DNA from: Catenulispora sp. EB89
GTDB taxonomy: Bacteria > Actinomycetota > Actinomycetes > Streptomycetales > Catenulisporaceae
Length of the DNA: 64,000 nucleotides
Assembly (NCBI RefSeq): GCF_041261445.1
Contig: NZ_JBGCCU010000010.1
Coordinates: 186,001-250,000 of the forward strand
Reading direction: 5' to 3'
Part shown: in pieces, positions 16,241 to 25,327 of the stretch
Layout of the letters: every line of letters starts with the position of its first letter
Numbering within the stretch: position 1 is the first letter of the stretch
Made by a program: the position numbers and the translations under genes
Notes under the pieces: model-generated
What the model saw: the letters and a program-made list of their open reading frames with translations, nothing else
Database searches by the model: none
Told to the model about the DNA's origin: nothing

Positions 16241-17617
16241 ATGAGAAAGCGCAGAGCCGCCTTCGGGCCGGCCGCACTCGCCGTGCTTGTGGTCGCCTTG
16301 CTCAGTGCCCTGGTGACCTACGGAAGCTTCAGCGCGGCTGCGGCCTCGTCGCCGGGGGCGGCACTCGCCGCACCCGCCGCGGCGTCCGCCGGATGCGGCA
16401 AGACCCCGACCCTGGCCAGCGGTACGCACACGATCCAGAGCAGCGGCCAGACCCGCAGCTACATCCTGCGGTTGCCCACCGGCTACGACAGTGGCCACCC
16501 CTACCGGTTGGTCTTCGGGTTCCACTGGCTCGGCGGGACGATGAACGATGTCGACTCCGGCGGGACCGACGGCTACAACTGGTCCTACTACGGCCTGCGG
16601 AAGCTGGCCGACGCCGCCGGGAACGGCACCATCTTCGTCGCGCCGCAAGGCAACAACAACGGCTGGGCCAACCCGGGCGGCCAGGACGTGACGTTCGTCG
16701 ACGACATGCTCAACCAGTTCCAGTCGGGGCTCTGCATCGACACCGGGCAGATCTTCTCCGCCGGCTTCAGCTACGGGGCCGCGATGACCTACGAGCTGGC
16801 GTGTTCGCGGCCGACGGTGTTCCGTGCGGTCGCCGTCTACTCCGGCGCGAACCTGAGTGGATGCGACGGCGGTACGCAGCCGGTGGCCTACGTCGGCCTG
16901 CACGGCATCCGGGACAACGTGCTGCCGATCGCGGACGGCCGGGCGCTGCGTGACACTTTCGTGCGCAACAATCAGTGCACGCCGCAGAATCCGCCGGAGC
17001 CTGCGTACGGCAGTCTGACGCACATCGTCACCGCGTACTCCGGATGTAAGCCCGGGTATCCGGTGGTGTGGGCCGCGTTCGACGGAGCCGGGCACGATCC
17101 CGGGCCCATCGACGGCAGTACCGGCGACGGCTGGCATACCTGGACCTCGGGCGTGGTCTGGAACTTCTTCACCCAGTTCCAGTCCGGACCGCCGCCGACC
17201 TCGTCGAGCAGCACGCCGAGCACCACCCCGAGCACCACTCCGTCCAGCAACCCGTCCAGCAACCCGTCCAGCAACCCGTCCAGCAACCCGTCCAGCAACC
17301 CGTCCAGCAACCCGCCGCCGCCCGGCGCGTGCAGTGCCACCTACCAGACGACCAACTCCTGGCCGGGAGGCTTCCAGGGACAGGTCACGGTGACCGCCGG
17401 CAGCGCGGCGATCAGCGACTGGACGGTCCGCTGGACGCTCGCCAACGGCCAGACCATCTCCCAGGTCTGGAGCGGCACGCTCACCACGAGCGGTTCGTCC
17501 GTGTCGGTCGCCAACGCCGCCTACAACGGCGCGCTCCAACCGTCCGCGTCGACGTCTTTCGGCTTCCTGGCCGACGGCATGCCGTCCACCCCGACGTTGA
17601 CCTGCACCAGTCCGTGA
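16241..17617 (+). CDS. Secreted CE1-type esterase (PHB-depolymerase/feruloyl-esterase-like) with CBM2
   Basis: 458 residues. A signal peptide (to about residue 45) precedes an alpha/beta-hydrolase with oxyanion segment FGFHWLGG, nucleophile Ser in SAGFSYGAAM, Asp in GLHGIRDNVLP and His in DGAGHDPGP. A Ser/Pro/Asn linker built from a 12-bp DNA repeat leads to a C-terminal CBM2 (about 362-458, CSATYQTTNSWPGGF to LTCTSP, with the paired Cys). CE1 proteins linked to cellulose-binding CBM2 usually remove feruloyl or acetyl groups from xylan; the PHB-depolymerase resemblance is general to the family. GGAG lies upstream of the ATG. Confidence 0.8.
   Translation: MRKRRAAFGPAALAVLVVALLSALVTYGSFSAAAASSPGAALAAPAAASAGCGKTPTLASGTHTIQSSGQTRSYILRLPTGYDSGHPYRLVFGFHWLGGTMNDVDSGGTDGYNWSYYGLRKLADAAGNGTIFVAPQGNNNGWANPGGQDVTFVDDMLNQFQSGLCIDTGQIFSAGFSYGAAMTYELACSRPTVFRAVAVYSGANLSGCDGGTQPVAYVGLHGIRDNVLPIADGRALRDTFVRNNQCTPQNPPEPAYGSLTHIVTAYSGCKPGYPVVWAAFDGAGHDPGPIDGSTGDGWHTWTSGVVWNFFTQFQSGPPPTSSSSTPSTTPSTTPSSNPSSNPSSNPSSNPSSNPSSNPPPPGACSATYQTTNSWPGGFQGQVTVTAGSAAISDWTVRWTLANGQTISQVWSGTLTTSGSSVSVANAAYNGALQPSASTSFGFLADGMPSTPTLTCTSP
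17240..17311 (+). repeat. Six perfect tandem copies of a 12-bp unit in the CE1 linker
   Basis: The unit CCGTCCAGCAAC is repeated six times without error and encodes the flexible Pro-Ser-Ser-Asn linker between esterase and CBM2. Perfect repetition indicates recent slippage expansion, so linker length probably varies between strains. Confidence 0.9.
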
Positions 17618-17659
17618 GCCGCCGCGACTGACGCGGAACAGCACCGCTTCCATCACCGC

Positions 17660-17695
17660 CACCGGCATCGGACGGCCACCTGTCCGATGCCGGTG
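17660..17695 (+). terminator. Hairpin after the CE1 esterase
   Basis: CACCGGCATCGGAC (17660-17673) pairs perfectly with GTCCGATGCCGGTG (17682-17695) around an 8-base loop, 42 bases past the stop. There is no T-run. Confidence 0.65.
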
Positions 17696-17790
17696 TTACC
17701 GGTCGTCCTGCTAGGCTGGCGTTCCGCAAAGCGGTTGAACGTTCATCAACTTTCCCCCGGTTCATCTCCCTGAGAGGCTTCCTCGCGAAG

Positions 17791-18351
17791 ATGGTCTTCG
17801 ACGACGCGTCGGCGGAGTTCCACGACTTCTTCGAGCGCCACTACGCGGAGCTGAGCCGGCTGGCCTTCCTGCTGACCGGCGAGTCGGAGGGCGCGGACGA
17901 CCTCGCCGCGGACGCCATGCTCGCGCTGTGGCACCGGTGGGACCGGCTGCGCGCGGCGGACCATCCGGTCGCCTACGCGCGCGGCGTCGTGGCGAACCTG
18001 GCGCGCAACCGCACCCGCCGCGCCATCCGCGAACGCAGCCGCATCCGGCTGCTCTGGGCCGGCCGGACCGAGCGGGTCGAGGAACCGGACGTCGCCGGCG
18101 GCGTGGACGTCCGCGCCGCGCTGGCACGGCTGCCCTTCCGCAAGCGTTCCTGCGTGGTCCTGCGGCATGCTTTCGATCTGTCGGAGAAGGAGACCGCGGA
18201 AGCGCTCGGGATATCGGTCGGTACGGTGAAGAGCCAGACGTCGAAGGGTATGGCCGAGCTCCGCCGGCTGCTCGGCGTCCAGGCGGCCGGAGATCTGGCG
18301 GAAGGGGGATTCAGTGGACGACACTCGCAAGCATCTGCGCCAGGCCGCTGA
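17791..18351 (+). CDS. ECF RNA polymerase sigma factor (SigE/Sig-70 family)
   Basis: 186 residues. Region 2 at about 12-75 (FFERHYAELSRLAFLLTGE; AADAMLALWHRWDRL) and region 4 at about 110-165 (LPFRKRSCVVLRHAFDLSEKETAEALGISVGTVKSQTSKG) are the two domains of an ECF sigma factor. The gene overlaps the next one by 38 bp, so the two are co-translated; the partner has a membrane helix and may hold the sigma factor. What stress it answers is not visible. Confidence 0.85.
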   Translation: MVFDDASAEFHDFFERHYAELSRLAFLLTGESEGADDLAADAMLALWHRWDRLRAADHPVAYARGVVANLARNRTRRAIRERSRIRLLWAGRTERVEEPDVAGGVDVRAALARLPFRKRSCVVLRHAFDLSEKETAEALGISVGTVKSQTSKGMAELRRLLGVQAAGDLAEGGFSGRHSQASAPGR

Positions 18352-19099
18352 GGCCCACCAGCCGGACCGGGAGGCGATGCTGGCCCGGATCGAGCAGGGC
18401 ATGGCCGCCGGACCGCACGCCGATCGGGCCGAGCGGGCGGATCGGGCCCGGCTGTACCGGCGGCGCCGGCAGGCCTCGTGGCTCAAGGTGGCGCTCGTCG
18501 GGTTCGCCGGCGTCGGCGTGCTCGGCCTCGGCGGTCTCGCCCTGGCGGCCGGCGTGCGCCAGGCTGCCCCCGAGCACCCGCCGCCGGTGACCGTGACGCC
18601 GACCGCCCCGGCCACCACGCAGCCCCACGCCTCGGCCACGACGCAGCCGCCGACGTCCCCCGAGCCGTCCACGCCGCACCGCTCGTCCCCGCCGAGCGTC
18701 GACGGACTGAACGGACTGATCACGGCGCGCGCGAGCGTCGACGCGCACAGCACCGTCTACTGGTCCCAGAACGACCTGACCCTCGACGTCGCCCAACCGC
18801 TGAGCGCGCTGACCGTGGAACTGCGGATCGCACAGACCGGCGGCGTGCAGAGCACCGGGGACTGGCGGACGGCGCCGCCGGAGGACTTCACGGTCACCGT
18901 GACGCCCTCCGACGGCTACCTGGTCTACCGCTGGACCCTCAAGCCCGGCCACACGATCCCGGCGGCGCGGGAGATCTTCGCCGCGCAGTTCAACCACGCG
19001 ACCGGCAAGCGTGACGCGAGCAGGGACACCTTCCTCATCGACGCGACCGCGGGCGGCCGGACCGGAGAGATCCGCGGGGGCTTCGCAGACAGCAACTGA
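18314..19099 (+). CDS. Membrane protein paired with the sigma factor (possible anti-sigma)
   Basis: 261 residues from GTG 18314. A charged cytoplasmic head (about 1-55, with KHLRQAAEAHQPDREAMLARIEQGM) is followed by one membrane helix at about 56-78 (VALVGFAGVGVLGLGGLALAAG), a Pro/Thr-rich stretch and an extracytoplasmic beta-rich domain. The topology and the overlap with the ECF gene fit an anti-sigma factor, but I see no zinc-binding HxxxCxxC motif, so the role is inferred from position. Confidence 0.65.
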   Translation: MDDTRKHLRQAAEAHQPDREAMLARIEQGMAAGPHADRAERADRARLYRRRRQASWLKVALVGFAGVGVLGLGGLALAAGVRQAAPEHPPPVTVTPTAPATTQPHASATTQPPTSPEPSTPHRSSPPSVDGLNGLITARASVDAHSTVYWSQNDLTLDVAQPLSALTVELRIAQTGGVQSTGDWRTAPPEDFTVTVTPSDGYLVYRWTLKPGHTIPAAREIFAAQFNHATGKRDASRDTFLIDATAGGRTGEIRGGFADSN

Positions 19100-19270
19100 A
19101 AGCTCCAGCGACCGGAAGGGCTCGGATTCACAGCACGTCCAGCGGCTCGTCGCATACTCCCGGCGGACGACTTCGGATGGCTCCGGTACTCCCCGGGGCC
19201 GACGCGCCGCAGATCAGTGACATCCGTGGGCTGATTCGGACGCGGGGGTGTGGAACATAGCGTCGATCCC

Positions 19271-20476
19271 ATGAAACGCAATCGCCGTATCAGCGCTGTG
19301 ACAGTCCTGGCGCTCTCCACCCTGGTCACCGGGACCGGCGCCGGGTTCGCCGCCACGGCCACACCGTCGGCCACACCGGTGGCCACGCACACGCTCGACT
19401 CCGCACCGGCCGCGGCCACCGCGCCCGCGCGCTCCTTCCAAGGCACGCTCCCCGCGCCGACCGGCCCCTACGCCGCCGGCGAGGACGTCATCCACCTCAC
19501 CGACTGGGACCGTCTCGATCCGTGGGTGCCCTCGTCCGGGCCCCGTCAACTGGCCGTCACGATGGTCTACCCGGCCGTGCCCGGGACCGGGACTCCGGCC
19601 CCCTATATGACCCTCGCCGAGGCAGCCGGGCACATCCAGCAGGACAAGATACCGGCGAGCTCCGGCATCACCCCGCAGAACGTCTCCAGCATCACCACTC
19701 ACGCCTTCGACGGCGCGCGGCCGCAGCGCGGCAAGTATCCGCTGGTGGTCCTCTCACCCGGATTCGGGGACCCGCGCATGGTGCTCACCTCGCTGGCGAC
19801 CGACCTGGCCAGCCACGGCTACGTCGTCGCGCTCGTCGGTGACACCCACGGGGACAGCGGCGAGACGCTGGCGAACGGCCAGACGCCGCCGTGCGCGATC
19901 TGCGACGACCCGAGCCTCGACATGGACACGGTCACCGCCAGCCGCGCGCTGGACGTGTCCTTCGTGATCGACCGGTTGACGCACGGCAATACCGCGTGGC
20001 CCCTGGCGCACCTCATCGACAAGCACGAGATCGGCATGGCCGGACACTCCATCGGCGGAGCGGCGGCCGCCACCACGATGATCGCCGACCCGCGAGTACG
20101 GGCCGGGGTGGACATGGACGGCGCCTTCTACCCGGTCCCGACGCCCGGCCAGATCAACCGGCCGTTCCTCATGCTGGGCAGGGCCGGCGTCCACTCGGCC
20201 GGCGGTGGCGACCCCACGTGGGGGCAGACCTGGACCGCCCTCGGCGGCTCCAAGAAGTGGCTGGCGGTCACCGGCGCCGATCACCCCAGCTTCACCGACG
20301 TGGACCTGCTTGAGCAGGAGGCCGGGTTCCCGACGCCGCCCCTGGACCCCACACGGGGAATCGCGATCACCCGCGAGTACGTGACGGCGTTCTTCGACCA
20401 GACGCTGAAGAGGATCCACAGTCCGCTGCTGGACGGCCCCACGCCGAACAATCCGGAAGTGCTCTTCCAGAACTAG
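19271..20476 (+). CDS. Secreted PAF-acetylhydrolase/lipase-like alpha/beta hydrolase
   Basis: 401 residues. A signal peptide (MKRNRRISAVTVLALSTLVT to about residue 33) precedes an alpha/beta-hydrolase with oxyanion segment PLVVLSPGFGD, nucleophile Ser in MAGHSIGGAAA, Asp in GVDMDGAF and His in TGADHPSFTD, all in order. It resembles the platelet-activating-factor acetylhydrolase II/lipase group, which cleaves short acyl esters. ATG 19271 is preferred over GTG 19250 because it places the basic residues at the very start of the signal. The 170 bp upstream shows no recognisable element. Confidence 0.8.
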   Translation: MKRNRRISAVTVLALSTLVTGTGAGFAATATPSATPVATHTLDSAPAAATAPARSFQGTLPAPTGPYAAGEDVIHLTDWDRLDPWVPSSGPRQLAVTMVYPAVPGTGTPAPYMTLAEAAGHIQQDKIPASSGITPQNVSSITTHAFDGARPQRGKYPLVVLSPGFGDPRMVLTSLATDLASHGYVVALVGDTHGDSGETLANGQTPPCAICDDPSLDMDTVTASRALDVSFVIDRLTHGNTAWPLAHLIDKHEIGMAGHSIGGAAAATTMIADPRVRAGVDMDGAFYPVPTPGQINRPFLMLGRAGVHSAGGGDPTWGQTWTALGGSKKWLAVTGADHPSFTDVDLLEQEAGFPTPPLDPTRGIAITREYVTAFFDQTLKRIHSPLLDGPTPNNPEVLFQN

Positions 20477-20484
20477 AACGGCGC

Positions 20485-20529
20485 CGCGTGATTCTTCGGG
20501 GGTTCGGCAACTCCCGAAGAATCAACGCG
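20485..20529. terminator. Bidirectional hairpin between convergent genes
   Basis: CGCGTGATTCTTCGGGGGTT pairs with AACTCCCGAAGAATCAACGCG around CGGC, a stem of about 20 bp with two mismatches. It lies between the convergent stops of the lipase and the sortase-anchored arabinofuranosidase and can terminate both. Confidence 0.75.
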
Positions 20530-20545
20530 GTGCTGCACTGGCTCA

Positions 20546-22441
20546 TTACCCCCGGTGCGCGGCCTTGGTGCGGCGCCGACGCGTCACCAGCACGCCGCCG
20601 GCGGCGATGACGATCACGCTGCCGATCATGGTGTACGTGATGCCGCTGCCCGCCCCGGTGAAGGCCAGCATGCCGCCGGCGTCCCCGTGCTCCTGCAAGC
20701 CGTCGGCGGCAGCCGTCGTCGATCCGCTCGAAGTCGCCGTCTTCGCCGCACCGCCGGCGACGCCTCGGTACTGCGAGCCCCCGGCGGAGGAAGAGGCATG
20801 GGATCCCGGCGCGCTCGGATGCGTCGAGTGGCCACCCGGTGCCCCGGACGACGCAGCGGTCGTGGCGCCCACCGGCCCGGCTCCCGGCGCCGACGAAGCC
20901 GCGGGGGTCGGCGGCGCGGCCTGCGCGCCGTTCGGCTTCAGCTGAAGCGTCGTGATCGAGTACGGCGGCAGCGTCTGCGCGGCCGCGGTCCCGACCGTCG
21001 CGGTCGTCAGCGCGGTCCCGCCCTTGGTGTACGACACGGTCGTGACCGCCCCCGGCGCCGGCGTGAACCCGCTGTACGCCAGCGACACCGTCGCCGGGTT
21101 CGCCGCGTCCTTGTTGATCAGCATGACGTTCAGCCCGCCGCCGGTGGTGCGCACCGCGTGCACGGCCACCGTCGCGCTGCCCGACGCCGCCTTCACCATC
21201 GTGTCGCCGGGCGCGGCCAGCGCGGTCAGCGAGCGGATGCCCCAGTACGTCGGGAAAGGCGTCTCCAGCGCCGGCTCGCACGTCCCGTTGGAGCACGTGC
21301 CGCTGGACAGGATGCCCTCGTCCTCGTAGTCGGTCTGGCCGTCGAGGGACTGCGCGGGGCCGGGGCCGTTGTGCAGGTCCCACCAGTCGACGTTGAAGAC
21401 CCCGTGTTCGAACCAGGTCATGAAGGTGTCCGGCGCGTACAGCGCCGCGGCCTGGCTGGTCTTGGCCGGGGAGTTGTCGCCGTCGGTCTCGGTGACGGCG
21501 ATCTGCACGGACGAGGCGCGCGCCCCCGCGTAGGTGGCGATCAGCGAGCGCAGCGTGTCCGTGATGGCCCCGATCTTCTCGGGGGTGTTCAGCAGGTCCG
21601 CCGCAGTGGCGCCGCCGGGGTAGGAGTGCACGATGACGAAGTCGATCGAGCTGCCGGCGATGGACAGCACCGTGTGGTTCCAGTCGGCGCTGTCGCCGGG
21701 GCCCTTCGTCCCGTCCGGATAGCCGCCGGGGGTGGTGAGTACCGCTCCGATCTTCACCGTCGGATCCACAGCCTTCATCGCCTTGGCATAGGCGACCAGG
21801 TTGGTGGCGTACGTGGTCGGGCTCTTGTCGGCGTGGTTGTCGGTCTCCCAGCCGCTGCCGTTGTTGTAGTGCCCGTTGCCATAGACCTCGTTGCCGATCT
21901 CCCAGTACTTCACGCCGTAGTGCTTGTCGACGTTGGCGTACCGGACCCAGCCGGCGGCCTCCTGCGCGGTGCCCGAGCCGTAGTTCGCGATCAGGATCGG
22001 CTGCGCGCCCACCGCCTTCGCGGTGGCCATGAACTGGTCGAAGCCGGTGTTGGGCAGCGTCCAGGCGTTGGGCCCGTCGAGCGTGTGGGTCTTCCAGTGG
22101 TAGCCGTCGCCGTAGGACCCGCCGGGATAGCGCAACTGCTGGATGCCGGCGGCCTTCATCAGCGACGCCGCCGCCGGATCGGTCATGTTCGGGTCGTAGA
22201 CGGCCGTGTTGAGGCCGACGCCGCCGGCGGGCACCGTGCCCAGAGACGTGCCGGCGTCCACGGTGACCGTGGCGGTGGTCGCGGCGGCGGCCGGTGCGGC
22301 GTAGGCGGTGCCGGTGGTAGTCGTCAGGGCGCCGGCGACGCCCGCGGCGACGACGAGCGCGACCGCGCCCGGTATCGCGGGCTGGCGGACCAGGCCGGTT
22401 CGGATGTGGGGCCGGACGGCGGTCGGGTCGGTGGGTGACAC
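20546..22441 (-). CDS. Cell-wall-anchored GH51-like alpha-L-arabinofuranosidase (LAXTG signal)
   Basis: 631 residues from a GTG with AAGGGGAG upstream. Signal peptide to about residue 48; the barrel at about 60-400 carries LRYPGGSYGDGYHW, acid/base Glu in [13 protein letters not shown] and nucleophile Glu in QIAVTETDGD. A beta-sandwich follows to about 500, then a Ser/Ala/Gly-rich spacer. The C-terminus is MLAFTG (LAFTG at 592-596), a hydrophobic helix and RRRR, the layout of class E sortase substrates (LAXTG) in high-GC actinobacteria, so this enzyme is probably held on the cell wall. No sortase gene is in the window. Paralogues: 25328 and 47877. Confidence 0.8.
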   Translation of the reverse strand: MSPTDPTAVRPHIRTGLVRQPAIPGAVALVVAAGVAGALTTTTGTAYAAPAAAATTATVTVDAGTSLGTVPAGGVGLNTAVYDPNMTDPAAASLMKAAGIQQLRYPGGSYGDGYHWKTHTLDGPNAWTLPNTGFDQFMATAKAVGAQPILIANYGSGTAQEAAGWVRYANVDKHYGVKYWEIGNEVYGNGHYNNGSGWETDNHADKSPTTYATNLVAYAKAMKAVDPTVKIGAVLTTPGGYPDGTKGPGDSADWNHTVLSIAGSSIDFVIVHSYPGGATAADLLNTPEKIGAITDTLRSLIATYAGARASSVQIAVTETDGDNSPAKTSQAAALYAPDTFMTWFEHGVFNVDWWDLHNGPGPAQSLDGQTDYEDEGILSSGTCSNGTCEPALETPFPTYWGIRSLTALAAPGDTMVKAASGSATVAVHAVRTTGGGLNVMLINKDAANPATVSLAYSGFTPAPGAVTTVSYTKGGTALTTATVGTAAAQTLPPYSITTLQLKPNGAQAAPPTPAASSAPGAGPVGATTAASSGAPGGHSTHPSAPGSHASSSAGGSQYRGVAGGAAKTATSSGSTTAAADGLQEHGDAGGMLAFTGAGSGITYTMIGSVIVIAAGGVLVTRRRRTKAAHRG

Positions 22442-22571
22442 GGGAGGGCTCCCCTTCAGGGCGGGTGGACGTACGTTCGGCCCCTTAGTGGCTTGAATCC
22501 CGCAGAAGGTTGCCGCCCCGATCGAGAAATCTTTGACGATTCATGGGATGTCGATGATCGCGGTCGATGGT

Positions 22572-22580
22572 GAAACTTTC
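22572..22580. promoter_or_regulatory. GAAACTTTC site in the divergent 22442-22791 region
   Basis: The 350-bp region between the anchored GH51-like gene and the CBM2-ricin gene contains one palindromic GAAACTTTC (extended as TGAAACTTTCG). It is the only regulatory element I can point to there and could serve both directions. Confidence 0.5.
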
Positions 22581-22791
22581 GCCCGTCGCGACCTGGGCAT
22601 CGGCTCTTCGAACGCTGCGATACCGCTTGTCCTGCCAGGTCATCGGCATGATCGCGAATCGCTCGGCGGGGTCGGCGCCGGGTGCGGTGTTGAGGCGCCC
22701 TGGCGTTCGTGGCAGCTTCACGCACTGGTGCGGCATGCCGACACCGCGTCGAGTGATCCCATCTCCGCCGAGGTCTTCAAGGGGCGTGTCC

Positions 22792-23711
22792 ATGAGCCTC
22801 TTCGACCGCCGCATGGCGCTCGCCGCCGTCGTGGCGACCGGCCTGGCGGTCGCGGGCGTGGCCGTCGCGACGACCGCCGCCCGCGCCTCCGCCGGATGCC
22901 AGGTCGTCTACACCGTGTCGAGCCAGTGGTCCGGCGGGTTCAGCACGAACATCAGCGTCACCGACCAGGGGGATCCGGTGACCACCTGGCGGCTGACGTG
23001 GTCGTTCGGCGCCGGGCAGACGATCACCCAGCTGTGGAACGGGAACGTCTCCCAGTCGGGTGCGCAGGTTAGCGTCTCCAACGCCGCATACAACGGAGCC
23101 ATCCCCTCCGGCGGCAGCGTGAGCCTGGGATTCAACGGGACGTGGACCGGCAGCAACCCCGTCCCCACGGACTTCGCGCTCAACGGCGTGTCCTGCGAAG
23201 GCTCGCAGCCGCCGCCGACAACTCCGAGGGCTACCAGAGCAGCGGCAACTCCAACATCACCGTCGACAATTCGGGCGGTGGCGGTGGCGGTGGCGGTGGC
23301 GGTGGCGGCTGCGGCACGACCGGCGAACTGCACGCGGTCGGCGCCGGCAAGTGCCTGGACGTCCCCGACTCCTCGACCACGCCGGGCACGCAGCCGCAGA
23401 TTTACGACTGCTGGGGCGGCGCGAACCAGACCTGGACGCGTACCTCGTCCGGCCAGCTGACTGTCACGATGAACGGGACGACGCTCTGCCTGGACGCGTA
23501 CGACAACCAGACCTCACCGGGCACGAAGGTGGAGACCTGGTCGTGCAACGGCGGGCCGAACCAGCAGTGGAACGTCAACTCGAACGGCACGGTCACCGGC
23601 GTCCAGTCAGGGCTCTGCCTGGACGTGAGCCGGGCCAGTACCGCCGACGGGGCGCTGGTCCAGCTGTGGACCTGCAGCGGCGCCTCGAACCAGCACTGGA
23701 CGTTGGGGTGA
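22792..23711 (+). pseudogene. CBM2 - (lost catalytic domain) - ricin B (CBM13) protein, frameshifted
   Basis: ATG 22792 (AAGGGG upstream) opens a signal peptide and a CBM2 with its aromatic surface residues (CQVVYTVSSQWSGGF to FALNGVSC). At about 23205-23222, after Pro-Pro-Pro, the frame must change to continue. The other frame reads NSEGYQSSGNSNITVDNSGGG, which looks like the tail of a beta-helix or lyase catalytic domain, then a 12-Gly linker and a ricin-type beta-trefoil (about 23320-23708) with three QxW repeats. The CBM2 would then be followed directly by a domain stump, so a catalytic domain appears to have been deleted together with the frame. Confidence 0.65.
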
Positions 23712-23831
23712 GAGCGGAAGCCGGTCTCGACCGACTGCCCTGACGCGGGGCGCCGGCGTGTCGAACGCGAGCGGCACGCCGACCGGCGTAACCCGGGTTT
23801 CGCTCCGCGGCGCGATGGAGATCGGTCAGAA

Positions 23832-24752
23832 ATGCAAGCCGCTACCTATTCCGGGTACTCCGCCGACAACTCGCGCCTGACCGTCGGCGAGGTACCCGAC
23901 CCCAAAGTCGGCCCGGGACAGGTGCTGATCGAGGTCCGCGCCGCCGGCGTGAACCCGGTCGACTGGAAGGTCATGGCCGGCGGCCTCGACGCCATGATGG
24001 ACACCGTCTTCCCCGCCATCCCCGGCTGGGACGTCGCCGGCGTGGTCCGCGCCGCCGGCCCCGACACCCCCGAGTTCACGGCCGGAGACGAGGTCATGGC
24101 CTACGCCCGCAAGGACGTGGTCCAGGCCGGCACGTTCGCACAGCTGGTGACCGTCTCGGCGCGCGACGTGGCACGCAAGCCCGCGGCCCTGGACTGGGCT
24201 CAAGCAGGCGGCCTGCCGCTGGCCGGCCTCACCGCGCTGCGCTCGCTGGACGCCCTGCGCGTCGGCGCGCGCGACTCGCTGCTGGTGCACGCGGCGGCCG
24301 GCGGCGTGGGCAGCCTCGCGGTGCAGATCGCCCGGGCGCGCGGCGCACGCGTCATCGGCACGGCGTCCGAACGCAATCACGACTTCCTGCAGGCGCTCGG
24401 GGCGGAGCCGGTCACCTACGGCGACGGCCTCGCGGAGCGGGTGCGCGCGCTGGCGCCGGACGGCGTGACCACGGTGCTGGACTGCGTCGGCGGCCAGCTG
24501 GAGACGACGCTCGCGGTGCTGGCGGCCGGCGGACGACAGGTGTCGATCGCCGACCCGTCTGTGGCCGCGCACGGCGGCCGGTGGATCTGGGTGCGGCCCG
24601 ACGGCGCAGGACTTGCGGAGCTGGCGTATCTCGCGAATCGGGGCCTGCTGACCGTCGAGGTCGCGCAGACGTTCGGGTTGACGGACGTGGCGGCGGCGTT
24701 CGACGTCAGTCGGACGGGGCGGGTGCGGGGGAAGCTTGTGATCGTGCCCTGA
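23832..24752 (+). CDS. NADP-dependent zinc-type oxidoreductase (quinone reductase family)
   Basis: 306 residues of the medium-chain dehydrogenase/reductase superfamily without structural zinc ligands. The GroES-like domain has EVRAAGVNPVDWKVMAGG and FPAIPGWDVAGVV; the Rossmann fold has LLVHAAAGGVGSLAVQIARA, the AxxGxxG dinucleotide motif. Members reduce quinones or activated alkenes with NADPH. It is cytoplasmic and unrelated to the surrounding glycosidases. GGAG precedes ATG 23832 by about 12 bases. Confidence 0.88.
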   Translation: MQAATYSGYSADNSRLTVGEVPDPKVGPGQVLIEVRAAGVNPVDWKVMAGGLDAMMDTVFPAIPGWDVAGVVRAAGPDTPEFTAGDEVMAYARKDVVQAGTFAQLVTVSARDVARKPAALDWAQAGGLPLAGLTALRSLDALRVGARDSLLVHAAAGGVGSLAVQIARARGARVIGTASERNHDFLQALGAEPVTYGDGLAERVRALAPDGVTTVLDCVGGQLETTLAVLAAGGRQVSIADPSVAAHGGRWIWVRPDGAGLAELAYLANRGLLTVEVAQTFGLTDVAAAFDVSRTGRVRGKLVIVP

Positions 24753-24771
24753 GGGGCGCAAGTAGTATCAC

Positions 24772-25068
24772 GTGGTGATCTCCATGAGGGTGAACCGGGA
24801 GCTGCAAGGCGAGCTGGTAGCGAGGGCGGGGTGCGGGCTGCCGTGGGAGACCACACTCGCGAACCTTGACCGAGTGGCGTTTCCCCTGCTCGGCGCACTC
24901 GATCCGGTTGGCGACGCGGTCTTCAACCACCGGCAGATCCCGGCACTGCTCGGGGAGTTGGACCGGCTCCCCGCCGAGCGTGGCGGCGCGTGGGTCGCTG
25001 AAGTGCGGGCCCTGTGTGAAGTGGCCCTGCGCAGGCCGCATCACTATCTCCTGTTCCTCGGCGACTGA
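24772..25068 (+). CDS. Small hypothetical protein
   Basis: 98 residues (GTG 24772 or 24775, or ATG 24784), 20 bases after the oxidoreductase, possibly in the same transcript. No signal peptide or membrane helix; hydrophobic Leu pattern in LLGELDRLPAERGGAWVAEV. I do not recognise a family. ATCAC-GTG-GTGAT, an inverted repeat, overlaps the start. Confidence 0.5.
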   Translation: MVISMRVNRELQGELVARAGCGLPWETTLANLDRVAFPLLGALDPVGDAVFNHRQIPALLGELDRLPAERGGAWVAEVRALCEVALRRPHHYLLFLGD

Positions 25069-25136
25069 TCCGACATATCAGGTCGCTGAGCGGCTCATGC
25101 CCCTGGCTGCCTGACCGCCCCCCAACCCGCCTTCCA

Positions 25137-25147
25137 CGAAACTTTCG
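25137..25147. promoter_or_regulatory. CGAAACTTTCG operator upstream of the secreted GH51-like gene
   Basis: A perfect 11-bp palindrome 181 bp upstream of the GTG start, identical to the one at 59995 upstream of the GH10 xylanase. The rest of the 259-bp gap shows no clear promoter. Confidence 0.6.
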
Positions 25148-25327
25148 CGCAACGAGCGTCTGACCTGCGCCGCGCGCCCTCGCGCCACTACCGGCCCTGA
25201 CATGCTCGTTCGATTTCGTTCGACGATCCGGCCGCTCGGCGGTCTTCCGTACGTCGCCCGACGCCTCTCGCCGGCGGAGCTACGCTCCGGCCGACACAGT
25301 CCGTCACCTCGGTGGAAGGCGAGCAAT

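Noticed and set aside
17240-17311. Perfect 12-bp repeats as a possible CRISPR or iteron
   Set aside because: No spacers; they lie in frame and encode a Pro/Ser/Asn linker between two known domains.
23275-23309. GGTGGC run as a G-quadruplex or regulatory repeat
   Set aside because: It encodes a poly-Gly linker before the ricin domain; no independent sign of regulatory function.
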